Origin: Aquimonas sp046318115
Lineage (GTDB): Bacteria > Pseudomonadota > Gammaproteobacteria > Xanthomonadales > Xanthomonadaceae
DNA: 64,000 bases
Direction of reading: 5' to 3'
Assembly (NCBI GenBank): GCA_046318115.1
Contig: JBKCVA010000148.1
Location: 1-64,000 of the forward strand
Shown here: one piece after another, positions 18,299 through 29,500 of the stretch
How positions within the stretch are numbered: position 1 is the stretch's first letter
Layout of the letters: every line of letters begins with the position of its first letter
Notes under the pieces: model-generated
The model's database searches: none
What the model was told of the DNA's origin: nothing
The model's input: the letters and a program-made list of their open reading frames with translations, nothing else
Position numbers and translations under genes: made by a program

Positions 18299-18510
18299 CG
18301 GGAGAGGCTCCATGCGCGGATCCAAGGGCCGGCCCAGACGGCCCGGCGAGACCGCAGCGTAGCCAAAACGCGGCGCGCGGGTCATCGCACCGCGGAGCCT
18401 GTCAACGCAGGGCCGGTCGGCAGGGGCGTGCCCGCCGCACCGTCGCGGGATGCCGAAGCCGTCCGAATCGTGCACCCTAGGCCGCTTAGCCGCGTTTGCC
18501 GACCCCGCCG

Positions 18511-20544
18511 ATGGACCCTATCGAACACGCCCGGGAACTGTTCTTCAAGGCCCTGGACCACCATCAGCGCGGTCGTCTCGACGAGGCCGAGGCGCTGTAT
18601 CGCGAGGCCCTCGTGCACGTGCCCGGGCGTGTTTCCGTGATCTCCAACCTGGCGACGGTGCTGGTGCTCAGGGGCCAGCACGAAGAGGCGCAGGCCTTGG
18701 CCGAGCGCGCCCTGCAGCTGGAGCCGAACTGTGCCGAGGCACACGCCATCCTGGCCGAGATCAGGCGCGGCCGGCAGGGGCCGCAGGCGGCCCTGTTCGA
18801 GCTCGAGCGCGTCCTTGCGCGCGCCCCTGACGATCCGGAGCTGCACTTCCACCGCAGCGCGCTGCTGGCCGAACTCGGCCGCTTCGACGAGGCGCTGAGC
18901 GCCAGCGGGCGCGCCCTCGAGCTGCGGCCGGACCATCCCGGCAACCGCGCCCACCACGCGCTGCTCATGGCCACCGCGGGCGACACCGCGGGCGCTCAGC
19001 ACTCGCTGGGCACGCTGCTGCGCGAAGATCCGCGGCCGCTGGCCGCGGGCGAAGCCTGGGTGGGCCTGCTGCTGCGCCGCGTCGCCGAAGCACAAGGCGT
19101 GCTGCAGGAGACCGTCGAGCCGGCGCTGCTGGTGCGCGCCCTCGACACGCCCTGGGCCGCGCCGCGGCGACTGCTGCCGCTGGTGTGTCAGGCCGCGCAC
19201 GCCGATTCACGCATCGGCCCCTGGCTGCAGCGCGTGCGCGAAGCGTGGCCGCAGCGGTTGCCGCCGCACAGCTGGTCGGACCTGCGCCTGGGCAGCGCGA
19301 TCTACAGCCATCCGCTGCTGCGTGCGCTGCTGCGGCAGCCGGCCATACCCGACGTCGAGATTCAGCACCTTCTGCTGCAGGCGCGCGGCGTGCTGCTGGA
19401 GCGCGCGGCCCGCAGCAGCGCCGAGGCGCCCTTGGAGGATGTCCAGCTGGCGTTCCTGTGCGCACTGGCCGCGCATACCTTGCGCCAGCATCACCTGTGG
19501 CCGGTGACCGCCGAAGAGCAGACGCAGATTGAAGCCCTGGGCGAGCGCCTGCGCTCCGCCCTGGCGCGGGGCGAGCCTTGGCCTGCCGCCTGGCTGCCGG
19601 CCCTGCTGGCCTATCGGCCGCTGTCCGAAATCGCTGCGACCGATGCGCTGAAGCGTCGCACCGACCCGGCACCGGTGCAGGCGCTGCTGGCGCAAGCCGC
19701 GGCCGATACCGGCCCGCTGCCCTGCCTGCGCTGGACCCACCTGCCCAGCTCGCCGCGAGGCCTCGCCCTGGCCGACTATCTGGCCGAGCGGATTACGCCC
19801 TTCACGATGCCGCGCCTGCCCCGGCTGGGTGAACCCCGTGTTCTCGCACTCGCCGCCGGCGGCGGCGAATGGGCGTTCGAACTGGCCGTGCGGCTGCGTG
19901 GCGCCAGCACGCGGGTGCTCGATACCGATGCCCGCACCGCCAGCGCCTTGGGCGAACAGGCCCAGCGATTGCGTCTGCCGCAGCTCAGCGTGGCCCAAGG
20001 GGGCCTCGAAGCGGCCGGTGCCGGCGGCTATACCGTGATCGACAGCGGACGCCTGCTGCTGACGCCCGGCCCGCTGGCCGCGCGTCTGTCGGAGCTGAGG
20101 CGCTGGCTGGCACCGCGCGGGTTGCTGCGCCTGCGCGTGCTGGGCGCGCGCGTGCGATCCGCGCTGCGGGCCGCGCGCGCCGCTCTCGTTGAGGCCGGCT
20201 TCGATCCCGCCACCGCCCACCCTCGCGAACTGCGGCTGTGCCTGCTCGCGATGCCGGCCGATCACCCGGCTGCCGTGCTGCGGACCCTGCCCGAGTTCCA
20301 CAGCCTCGGCCCGTGCGGCAGTCTGCTCCGCGCGTGGGATGACGCTCCCCTGGGCCTGGTCGAAGTGGTCGATCAGGTTCAAGCTGCCGGGCTGCGCCTG
20401 CGCGGGCTCGAGCTGGGCTTCGACGAGCGCGCCGCGCTGCCGAAGCAGGGTCCGCTGCCCGCGGATCTGCCAGCCTGGGCTGCACTCGAGGCCGGGCATC
20501 CGCGCATGTTCGGCGACTTCTACACGCTCTGGGCCAGCCCATAG
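18511..20544 (+). CDS. TPR protein with degenerate methyltransferase-like C-terminal domain
   Basis: 677 residues, cytoplasmic. Residues 1-140 are tetratricopeptide repeats (HQRGRLDEAEALYREAL, LRGQHEEAQALAERALQLEP, AELGRFDEALSASGRALELRP). The middle (about 200-400) is helical. The C-terminal 260 residues look like a class I methyltransferase: RVLALAAGGGEWAFELAVRLRGASTRVLDTDAR aligns with SAM motif I and the acidic end of strand 2, but the motif I glycines (AAGGGEW) are altered. Activity is therefore uncertain. TPR-methyltransferase proteins of this kind are common in Xanthomonadales. The ATG at 18511 is chosen over the TTG at 18496. The stop codon TAG is part of a REP-like repeat. Confidence 0.65.
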   Translation: MDPIEHARELFFKALDHHQRGRLDEAEALYREALVHVPGRVSVISNLATVLVLRGQHEEAQALAERALQLEPNCAEAHAILAEIRRGRQGPQAALFELERVLARAPDDPELHFHRSALLAELGRFDEALSASGRALELRPDHPGNRAHHALLMATAGDTAGAQHSLGTLLREDPRPLAAGEAWVGLLLRRVAEAQGVLQETVEPALLVRALDTPWAAPRRLLPLVCQAAHADSRIGPWLQRVREAWPQRLPPHSWSDLRLGSAIYSHPLLRALLRQPAIPDVEIQHLLLQARGVLLERAARSSAEAPLEDVQLAFLCALAAHTLRQHHLWPVTAEEQTQIEALGERLRSALARGEPWPAAWLPALLAYRPLSEIAATDALKRRTDPAPVQALLAQAAADTGPLPCLRWTHLPSSPRGLALADYLAERITPFTMPRLPRLGEPRVLALAAGGGEWAFELAVRLRGASTRVLDTDARTASALGEQAQRLRLPQLSVAQGGLEAAGAGGYTVIDSGRLLLTPGPLAARLSELRRWLAPRGLLRLRVLGARVRSALRAARAALVEAGFDPATAHPRELRLCLLAMPADHPAAVLRTLPEFHSLGPCGSLLRAWDDAPLGLVEVVDQVQAAGLRLRGLELGFDERAALPKQGPLPADLPAWAALEAGHPRMFGDFYTLWASP

Positions 20545-20564
20545 GGTGGGTCTTGACCCACCGG
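20538..20564. repeat. REP-like palindromic repeat, copy 1
   Basis: Core GGTGGGTC-TT-GACCCACC forms an 8-bp hairpin, preceded by CATAG and followed by GG. Its 5' part supplies the TAG stop of the TPR-methyltransferase-like gene. It lies between convergent genes, so it may also help end transcription. Confidence 0.8.
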
Positions 20565-20787
20565 AGCTCGACCCTCGCCCCGCTCATGGAAACACCGGCC
20601 GACCCTGGCTCGACTCTGGTCCCGGTCGTGGAAGGGCCGGCATCGGCGCTCGACCCGCGCGACAAGCCTCGGTCACCCCGATGTTGGGCATCGCCTTCGG
20701 CTCAGCCTCACCTATCCGACCGTTCAACCAAGCCTCGCCCCGTCATCCGCGGCGCCGCGCTGCGGCGCACGCGGCCCGGGCGCGCGC

Positions 20788-22362
20788 TCAATCCTCGTTG
20801 AACTCGCGGCCCTCGGCCTCGGCCTGGATGCGCGCGCGCTGGATCTTGCCGGTGTTGGTCTTGGGCAGGCTGTCGCGGAACTCGACCTCGCGCGGCACCA
20901 TGAAGTCCTCCAGCTGGCTGCGGCAGTGGGCGATGATCGCGCGAGCGTCGAGCGCGACGCCCTCGGCCAGCACCACCACGGCGCGGATGGCGCGGCCCAG
21001 TACCTCGTCGGGCACGCCGACGACAGCGGCTTCCTTGATGCCCGGCAGGGCGTACAGCGCGGCCTCGACTTCCTTCGGCGCGACCTTCTCGCCGCGCGAC
21101 TTGATGATGTCGTCCTTGCGGCCGACGAAGTAGACGAAGCCTTCGTCGTCCATGCGGAACAGGTCGCCGGTGTGCAACACCCTTTCCCAGGGATAGCGGC
21201 CGGGCTTCAGCGCCTTGGCGGTGGCTTCCTCGTTGCGCCAGTAGCCCTGCATCACATGACCGCCGCGCACGACCAGCTCACCCACCGTGTTCGGCGGCAG
21301 CGGCCGGCCTTCGTCGTCGGCAACCCAGATCTCGGTGCCGGGAATGGCGATGCCGACGCTATCCGGGCGACGCGCCAGCTCGGCCGGCGGCAGCCAGGTG
21401 CAGCGCTTCGACTCGGTCATGCCGTACATCGAGAACACGCGGGCGTTGGGGAAGATCTCCTGCAGCTTCAGGATGTGCGCCGGCGGCAGGGCGGCGGCGG
21501 TATTGGTCAGGAAGCGCACGGGGGCCACCCACTCGGGCTTCAGGCTCTTCATCTGCACCAGCATGGCGGCGATCGTCGGCACCAGCGGGAAGCCGGTGAC
21601 GCGCTCGCGCTCGAGCAGCGGCAGCACCTTCTGCGGGAACGCGAAGCTGCGCTCCAGCACCAGGGTGTAGCCCTTCAGCACCGCCATCAGCAGCTGGTAG
21701 AGGCCGTAGTCGAAGGCCAGCGGCAGCACGCTCAGCACGACCTCGTCCTCGCTGGCTTCGAGGTAGGTGGTGATCGAGGTGGCGGCGTGCAGGATGTTCT
21801 TGTGCGTCATCATGACGCCCTTGGGGTTGCCGGTGGACCCCGAGGTGTAGACCAGCATGGCGAGATCGATATCGATGCCGCGCGGCGCGGCCGGCAGTGG
21901 CGCACCCGCCTCATCGAGGAAACGCTCCCAGCCGAGACCCAGTGCCCCGAGATCCGACCCGGCCGTCGCGTCCATCACCACGATGCGGCGCAGGCTGGGC
22001 GTCTGTGCGGCGGCTTCCAGCGCGGCCGGCAGCAGGCTCAGCTGGGTGATGAGCACGCTGGCTTCGCAGTTGCCCAGCACGAAGGCCAGCTTGTGCGCCT
22101 TGGTGGTCGGGTTGATCACGCTGAACACGCCGCCGGCGCGCAGGGTGGCGAAGATCGACACGCAGGTTTCGACGCGATTCTCGGCGAACACCACGCAGCG
22201 CTCGCCGTTCGCGAGCCCGGCCACGTTCACCAGGGCGGCCGCGGCGCACTCGACCGCGGCGTCGAAGCCGGCGTAGTCGAGACGCTCGTCGCCACACACG
22301 AGGGCGGTGTGCTGCGGCCGCCGTGCCGCCGCCTCGCTCAGGAAGGCTTCGAAACGCTTCAT
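20788..22362 (-). CDS. AMP-forming acyl-CoA ligase, exosortase A-associated type
   Basis: 524 residues, class I adenylate-forming enzyme. The P-loop YTSGSTGNPKG, the A5-type motif MYGMTES, HTGD, GRKDDIIKSRGEKVAP and the C-terminal catalytic lysine in NTGKIQR are all present, so it should be active. It resembles the exosortase A-associated acyl-CoA ligases (TIGR03098), for example in LPLAFDYGLYQL and LTNTAAALP. It should activate a carboxylic acid and probably loads the carrier protein encoded only 5 bases upstream. The substrate is unknown; fatty or amino acids are possible. It is the last gene of the minus-strand run that starts with the epimerase. Confidence 0.8.
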   Translation of the reverse strand: MKRFEAFLSEAAARRPQHTALVCGDERLDYAGFDAAVECAAAALVNVAGLANGERCVVFAENRVETCVSIFATLRAGGVFSVINPTTKAHKLAFVLGNCEASVLITQLSLLPAALEAAAQTPSLRRIVVMDATAGSDLGALGLGWERFLDEAGAPLPAAPRGIDIDLAMLVYTSGSTGNPKGVMMTHKNILHAATSITTYLEASEDEVVLSVLPLAFDYGLYQLLMAVLKGYTLVLERSFAFPQKVLPLLERERVTGFPLVPTIAAMLVQMKSLKPEWVAPVRFLTNTAAALPPAHILKLQEIFPNARVFSMYGMTESKRCTWLPPAELARRPDSVGIAIPGTEIWVADDEGRPLPPNTVGELVVRGGHVMQGYWRNEEATAKALKPGRYPWERVLHTGDLFRMDDEGFVYFVGRKDDIIKSRGEKVAPKEVEAALYALPGIKEAAVVGVPDEVLGRAIRAVVVLAEGVALDARAIIAHCRSQLEDFMVPREVEFRDSLPKTNTGKIQRARIQAEAEGREFNED

Positions 22363-22367
22363 GGGGC

Positions 22368-22616
22368 TCAGGCTCCGGTCTTGCGGCCGATGTAGCGCAC
22401 CAGGGCGCCGACGCCGTCGATGTTCTCCGGCAGCACTTCATCGTCGTCGACGGTGAAGCCGAAGGTCTCCTCCAGCCAGGTGACCAGGGTCAGCACGCCC
22501 ATCGAATCGATGATGCCGGCCTCGAACAGACTGGTGTCCGCGGCGAGCGGGGCGTCGCCGGCGGTGGGAAAGGCATCGGCCAGGAAGGCGCGGACCTGGG
22601 TTTCGATCGGACTCAT
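22368..22616 (-). CDS. Acyl carrier protein
   Basis: 82 residues, the normal length for a stand-alone carrier protein. The 4'-phosphopantetheine serine is in FEAGIIDSMGVLTLVTWLE (the D-S-M site), and the remainder has the usual acidic helix III region. Its ligase partner gene begins 5 bases downstream, so the pair forms a loading unit. The start at 22616 (MSPIETQ) is chosen because the carrier fold begins here; the extended frame to 22751 is arginine-rich and not protein-like. The substrate passed on is unknown, but the acyltransferase and the megasynthase upstream are the obvious partners. Confidence 0.85.
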   Translation of the reverse strand: MSPIETQVRAFLADAFPTAGDAPLAADTSLFEAGIIDSMGVLTLVTWLEETFGFTVDDDEVLPENIDGVGALVRYIGRKTGA

Positions 22617-22751
22617 GCGGAGGTTCCGGGTGGTGGGGCGAAAGCGCCCGTGCGTGGAGAAAAGGTGGCGCGCATCCGCGGGCGGGCGGCCACGCGGGCG
22701 ACCTGCGCGGCGCGCGCCGGCGGTGCGTGTCGGGGCGCGGAATGCTAGCAC

Positions 22752-23531
22752 TCAGGTGGACTCCGGCTTGGTGGCGGCGTCCGCTTGTGGCGTTCCGGCC
22801 GCCGGCGCGGGGTCGGCGTCGCCGGGCCGTGGCAGCACGCCGACCCGGCGCGCCGGGCTGCCGGCCACGATCGTGTACGGCGCTACGTTCGCGCTGACGA
22901 TGCTGCGCGCGGTGACGATGCTGCCCTCGCCGATCTCGACGCCGGGCAGGATCATCGCGTCGGCGCCGATCCACACGTTGTCGTGCACGACGATCGCGCG
23001 CACGTCCTCGTCGCTGGGCGGCGCCCCGGCGAGACGCGCGGCGGGGTCGCTGGCATGGCCGGCCGAATCGCGGAAGCTCACGCCGCTGGCGACCTGCACA
23101 TGGCGGCCAAGGCGGATCTCACGGCCGACCACGAAGCTGACCTCGTGGCCGATGTCGCAGTGGTCGCCGATGTGCAGCTTCGGCCGGGCCACGAAGCTGG
23201 CGGCGAACTTGAGGCTCAGCTTGCCGTTGAAATGCACGAAGTCGCCCAGCACCAGCTCGCCGCGGCCCATCACCCAGGGCACGTAGATGCCGGCGGTGAC
23301 GCCGCGACCGAAACGGGTGCAATAAGCCTTCAGCAGCGGCTCGGCGATCAGCTTGCCGCGCACGAAGAAGACCAGGCTGCGCAGGCCGAGGAACAGCCAC
23401 AGCATCGGCAGTACCAGCAGCTTCGGCGCCGGCAGAGTGAAATGGTGGATACGGCGCTTGGCCGCGCGCAGCGCGCGTGCCAGCGGATGGTCGGCGCGCG
23501 CCGCCCAGTGGCGCAGCGAGGCGAGGCTCAT
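22752..23531 (-). CDS. Left-handed beta-helix (hexapeptide) acyltransferase
   Basis: 259 residues. An N-terminal hydrophobic stretch (KLLVLPMLWLFLGLRSLVFFV, about 38-58) may bind the membrane. It is followed by hexapeptide repeats (PKLHIGDHCDIGHEVSFVVGREIRLGRHVQVASGV and VHDNVWIGADAMILPGVEIGEGSIVTARSIVSANV), ending with the typical YTIVAGSPARRVG. This is the fold of trimeric O-acetyl/acyltransferases that modify sugars or polysaccharides. Its ATG overlaps the stop of the megasynthase (ATGA, 23528-23531), so it is made together with it. It may transfer either an acetyl group or the product of the synthase; the second is speculation. The C-terminal tail is Ala/Pro-rich. Confidence 0.82.
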   Translation of the reverse strand: MSLASLRHWAARADHPLARALRAAKRRIHHFTLPAPKLLVLPMLWLFLGLRSLVFFVRGKLIAEPLLKAYCTRFGRGVTAGIYVPWVMGRGELVLGDFVHFNGKLSLKFAASFVARPKLHIGDHCDIGHEVSFVVGREIRLGRHVQVASGVSFRDSAGHASDPAARLAGAPPSDEDVRAIVVHDNVWIGADAMILPGVEIGEGSIVTARSIVSANVAPYTIVAGSPARRVGVLPRPGDADPAPAAGTPQADAATKPEST

Positions 23532-26500
23532 GGTTCGGGGCTCCGGGGTGAGGGGATGCGGCCGAACAGTCGGCCGAGCCAGGTGTCGCGGTTGGGTGCG
23601 GGTGTGGCCGCGGTCGTGGGTGACGGGCGCTCGCGGGAGCCGCCGTCGAGCTCCCGCGCCAGCCCGCGCAGGCTGGACTGGCCGACGCGCAGCAGCGGCA
23701 GGCGCTGACCGCAGGCGTCCTCGACCTGCTGCACCATCCGCAGGGCCAGCAGCGAATCGCCGCCGTGATCGAAGAAGCTGGCGTCCGGGTCGATCGCCAC
23801 ACCGCCCAGCAGGCCGGACCAGACCTCGGCCAGCAGGGCCTCGGTCGCCGTGCGCGCGCGCTCGACCGCCAGCGCCGAGCTGTCCGCCGCGGCCGACAAG
23901 GGCTGCGCCGGCCACCGGGCGAGCGCTTCGCGGTCGCGCTTGCCGTTCGGCAAGCGCGGCAACGTCTCGGCCTGCAGGAAGTGGCTCGGCAGCATGGGCG
24001 CCGGCAGCCGCGTCGCCAGCTGTTGGCGCAGCGCCCGCGGATCCGTGGACGTCGCCGGCTCGAGCACCAGCCACGCCCAGAGTTCGCCCTCGCCCTGCGC
24101 CACCAGCGCCGTTGCCGCCTCACGCACGCCCGGCAGGGCCAGCAGTGCGCTGTCGATTTCCTCCAGCTCGATGCGATGCCCGCGCAGCTTGACCTGGCTG
24201 TCGAGGCGGCCGAGGTGGCGGAGCGCGTCCTGTGACTCGCGCACGACGAGGTCGCCGCTGCGATAGGCGCGGCGGCCGTCGGGCAGCGTCCGGAAGCGCT
24301 CGGCCGTGAGCGCCTCGCGTCCGCGGTAGCCCAGCGCCACCCCGGGCCCGGCGATCCACAGCTCGCCCGCGGTGTCCTCGGCAGCAGGCCGACCTTCGGC
24401 GTCGAACACGTGCAGCTGCACGCCGCGCAGCGGCTCGCCGAGCAGCACGCCGCGCGCCAGCGTGTCGACCCGCCAGGCGCTGGCCCAGACGGTGGCTTCG
24501 GTCGGGCCGTAGAGGTTCCACAGCTCGGCCACCTTGGGGACCAGGCGCTCCGCCAGCGCCTGCGGCAGCGCCTCGCCGCCGAGCCACACGCGGCAGGCGC
24601 GCAGAGCGGCAGGCGGCGTGCTGCCGAGCCACAGCTGCATCAGGGTCGGCGTGGTCTGCAGCAAGGTGCAGGCTTCGTTCTCCAGAAGTCGCCACAGTGC
24701 TGAGGGATCGCGCGCCTGGGCTTCGTCGGCGATCACGCAGCGCGCCCCCAGCGCGAGCGGCAGCAGCAGCTCGACGATGGCGATGTCGAAGCTCGCGGTG
24801 GTGGTCGCCAGCATCCGATCCTCGGCGTGCAGCCCGGGGCGTTCGGTCATTGCCTGCAGCAGCCAGGCAAGGTTGGCCTGGCTCACCGCCACCCCTTTCG
24901 GCTGGCCGGTGCTGCCCGAGGTGTAGATGACGTACGCCGGCAAGGTGTCTGCAGCCGCGTCGGCCGGCCTTGCCGCCTCCGCGGACGCGAGCCCGGACAG
25001 CGCCAGCGCCCGCATGCCCCGCAGCGCTTCCGGCAGCTGCGCAGCGTCCGCGCAGAGGACGATCGCCAGCCCCGCGTCCTCGGCCATGAAGCGCAGCCGG
25101 GCCGGCGGGTACTCGGGATCCAGCGGCACCCACGCGGCCCCGCAGGCGAAGCAGGCCAGCATCGCGGCGGGCAGGTCGACGCCGCGCGGCAGGCACAGGC
25201 CGACGCGGTCACCGGGGCCGACTCCGCGCGCGCGCAGCGCCTGGGCGATGGCATCGATGCGCTGGCCGAGGCTGGCGTAATCCGTGTCGCGGCCGTGGAA
25301 GCGCAGGGCGACGCGCTGCGGTGTCGCCGCGATCTGCCGCCGCACGGCGGACAGCAGCAGCGGCGCCGGATCCGCCGCGACCGCCGGCAGCACCGACGCC
25401 AGGGCGCGTTCGAAGGCGTCGAGCACCGCTTGCGCGCGCGTGGGACTGAGCCGTTCGCTGCTGTAGTGCAGGTCCAGCAGCAGCGCGTCGCCGGCTTCGT
25501 GGAAGTTGAAGATCAGTTCACTCAGAAGACCGGGCTTGCGGCCCTCCCGTCCTTCGGCGCGCACCGGCGCGAACTGGCCGAGGTCCAGCGCGGGATTGAG
25601 ATTGAAGTAGACCCCGCTGAGCGCAGGCCGATCGCCGCGGGCGCCGAGCCCGAGCGCACGGGCGACCCGCGCCTGGGTCAGCCAGGGCTGGTCGAGCGCG
25701 TCGAGCAGGGCGGCGCGGACGCCGGCCAGCGCCGCCAGCGGACCCTCCGTGGCCGGCAGCTGCAGCCGCAGCGGCAGGTCGAGCACGCCGTCGCTGAGCA
25801 GATGGGGATGCCGGCCCTGGGCCTGACTGGCGTAGGGCAGGGCGAGCACCAGGTCGCGCTGGTCGCTGAGACCGCGCAGGCCAACGGCTGTGATCGCCAG
25901 CAGCAGCTGGTACAGCGTGCAGCGCTGCGTGGCGGCCAAGGTCTTGAGGGTGCGGAAGTGCGCGCCGTCGTAACGGCGCTGCAAGGTGTCGGCGTCGAAG
26001 CGGCGTTCGCCTTCCACTTCGCGGTCGGCCAGCGAGAAAGTCGGTGCGCCACGCAGGCGTTCGACCGCTGCCGCCAGCGCCGCGACGCCTTCGGCACCGT
26101 CCATGCGGGCCTGGCCTTCGCGGGCGAAGGCGAAGGGCGAACCGGCGGGCGGCAGGGTCGCCTCGCGCACCTCGCGCTCAGCCTGCAGCAACAGGGCGAG
26201 TTCACGCAGGAACACGCCCGTGGCCCAGCCGTCGAACACCAGATGGCTGCCGGCCATCAGCAGCTCGGCGTGGTCGTCTCCCAGCAGGCACAGGCGGAGC
26301 GCCATCAGCGCCCCCTCGCCCGGCGCATACAGGCGCTCGCGCAGGGCGTCGAAGCAGGCGTCGGCCTCGCGCTGCGGGGCGGCATGGCCGCGCAGATCGA
26401 GGCAGGCATAGTCCGCGCCTTCGCCCTGCCGATGCTGACGTGGGCGCTGGCTGTCGATGCGCAGGTGCAGGCCGGCATGGCGCTGCAGCAGGGTGTGCAG

Positions 26501-29500
26501 CGCGCGCTGCAGGGCGTTCAGCGAGGGCAGCCCGCGCAGCGACAGGCGGAACGTCTCGACCAGCGCGCGTGCGCCCTCGCGGTGCATCGCCGCCACCAGC
26601 CAGCGTTCGGTCTGGCCGGGGCCCAGCGGGCTCTCCTCCGGCGCAGGCGGACGCGGCGCGCTGCCGGCACGCGGCGTGATCAGGCCGAGCGCCATCAGTT
26701 CGTCGAGCGCGCCCACAAAGACCTCGACCACGCGGTCGATCTCGGCCTCGCCGAAGGCACAGGTGACGAAGTGGCCGAACTGCTCGTACAGATGCAGGCC
26801 GTGGAAGCGTGCGAGGTAGTAGAACAGGCTCACGTGCTTCTGGTCCTCGTCCCAGCTGAGCCGCCACAGCGAGGCGCAGTGCACCGCCCGCACCGGCGCC
26901 GCGCGCTCGGCGAAGGCGGCGTTGAGCCGGTCGATCAGCCCCTGGGTGCGCGCGTTCAGCCCGTCGTACAGGGCCTGGCCGCCGCGCTTGAGTTCGAGCA
27001 GGGTGGCGCGGCCTGCCGCCAGCGCCAGCGGATGCCGCACGAAGGTCCCGGCGAAATAGGTGACCCCGGCCTCGGGATAGCTGTCGTCGCCGTACTGCCA
27101 GTGGCCGCCGTCGAGCGCGTCCATCCAGCGCGCGTCGCCGGCGAGTGCGGCGAGCGGCAGGCCACCGCCGATGATCTTGCCGTAGGCGCAGAGGTCGGCG
27201 CGGACGCCGTAGAACTGCTGCGCGCCGCCGGGCGCGAGCCGGAATCCGGTCACCACCTCGTCGAAGATCAGCGCCGCGCCGCAGCCGTCGCAGATCTCGC
27301 GCAGCGCCTGCACGAAGGCCTGCGGCTGCAGGGTCGGGTGCTTGTTCTGTACCGGCTCGATCATGATCGCCGCGAGTTCGTGGCCGCGTTCGCGCAGCAC
27401 CTGCAGCGAGGCCTCCGAGGCGTAGTCCAGCACCAGCACGTTCTCGACCGCGTTCGCCAGGATGCCCGGCGCCGCCGCCAGCGAGCGCAGCTGGCGGGTG
27501 CCGCGCACGATCACCTCGTCGAAGATGCCGTGGTAGCTGTGGGTGAAGAGGGCGATGGTCTTGCGGCCGGTGACCGTGCGCGCCACGCGCATCGCGCCCA
27601 TCACCGCCTCGGATCCGGTGTTGCAGAAGCCGACGCGGGCGTGGCCGGTGAACTCGCTGATCAGATCGGCCACCTCGGCCGCCAGCGGGTGCTGTGGCCC
27701 GACCTCGATGCCGCGATCCAGCTGGGCGTGCATGGCCGCGGTCAGCGCCGCCGTGCGATAGCCGAGCAGGTTGGCGCCGAAGCAGCCGAGCAGGTCGATG
27801 TAGGCGTTGCCGTCGAGGTCCCAGATCCGTGCGCCCTCCGAACGGTCGGCCACGATCGGGTAGACGAGATCCTTCCACTGCGGATGGAAGCCGGTCACGA
27901 CCCGCGGGTCGGCCATGCGCGCGCGGTGCTGCTGGCTGAAGGCCCGTGAGCGCCCGCTGCGGGCGAGGTAGCGCTGGATGAAGTCGTCGAGCCAGGCGCG
28001 CTGGCGGGCATCCAGACCCTGCGCGGGGGCCAGCGCGATCCGCGCCGAAGCGCCGAAGGGCTGGGCCTTGAGGTCGGGGGCCGGTGTGGCGGCGTCCTGG
28101 TGGTTCGCCGGCGGTGCGGGCGTCGGCAAGGCCGCCGGCGCCGCGCCTGCTGCCGCCGTGCCACCGAGCAGGGCCAGCTGCTGCTGCATCCACTGCATCT
28201 GTTGCTGCAGCAGGGCCAGCGCATCGGCAGGCGCGGCGCTGGCGGCGATCGGCGCAACGGTGTGATGGGCGGCGCCTGCGGAGGCGGTTGGTGCGAAGCG
28301 CTCGGGCGGCAGCTCGGCGTGCAGCGCATCGGCGAGACGGTCGACCGTGTCGAGGTCTTCCATCAGCCGGCGGAAGCGCAGCCGCAGGCCGAACACGCGA
28401 TCGATCTCCAGGGTGGCCTGGGTGAGGCTGAGGGAATCGAGGCCCTGTTCCACCAGCGCCTGGTCCGGCCGCAGTTCCGACGCCGCGAGGCCGGCGACAT
28501 CGGCCAGCAGGGCGGTGAGTTGGCGCTTGAGTTCGGCTCGACGATCAGGCATGGGGGCGTGCTCGCAGCGGCCGGTGGCGGCAGCGGCTTCTGGAGGTGT
28601 GCCCCCTGCGCCCGGCGCAGGCCGCGGGAACGCGCCGGTGGCTGGTGGGGTTGGGGCAGGGCCGGGCGTTTCGTAGCGCTGGCCACCGAAGCGATACGTC
28701 GGCAGGGGCGCGCGTCGAAGGCGCGGGGGTGGCCAGCGCAGCGGTGCGCCCAGCGACCACAGCGCACCCAGCGCCCGGCTGGCGCGCTCGAACGCATCGC
28801 CGTCGCCGTCGTCGCCGGCGGGCAGCAGGGCGACGCCGCGCGGCAGGCGGCCGTCGACATGGCGATGCTGGCGCAGCAGGGCCGTGAGAGCGCTGCCGGG
28901 TCCGATCTCGATGAAGACGCTGTCGGGCGCCACCAGCGCGTCCTGCAGCGCGGCCGAGAACTGCACCGGGCGGCGCATCTGGCTGGCCCAGTACTCCGCG
29001 CTGCAGGCCTCGGCCTCGCTCAGCACGCGGCCCTGGGCACCGCCGTAAAGCGGCACGCTGGCCGGGCGCAGGACCACGTCCTGCAGGGCGCGTCGCAGCC
29101 TTGGCACCGCGCCGTCCATGGCCGCGCTGTGGAAGCCGTGCGACACCTGCAGGCGCTGCGCCGACAGTCCGGCTTCGCCAAGCGCGCCGTGCAGGCGGTC
29201 GATGGCCTCGGCAGGACCGGCGACTACCTGCAGCGCGGGCGCGTTGTGGCAGGCGATCTCCAGCGTCGGTGGCAGCAGGGCCTGCAGGCGCTCGGCGCTG
29301 GCACGCACTGCCAGCATGCCGCCGCGCGGCTGCTCGGCCATGGCCTCGGCGCGCGCGACTACCAGCCGCGCGGCATCGGCCAGCGTCATGACGCCGGCGC
29401 AGACGGCGGCCGCGAACTCGCCGAGGCTGTGGCCGATGACGGCGGCCGGCTGCAGGCCCAATGCCTGCAGCGCACAGGTCAGGGCGTACTCCATGGCGAA

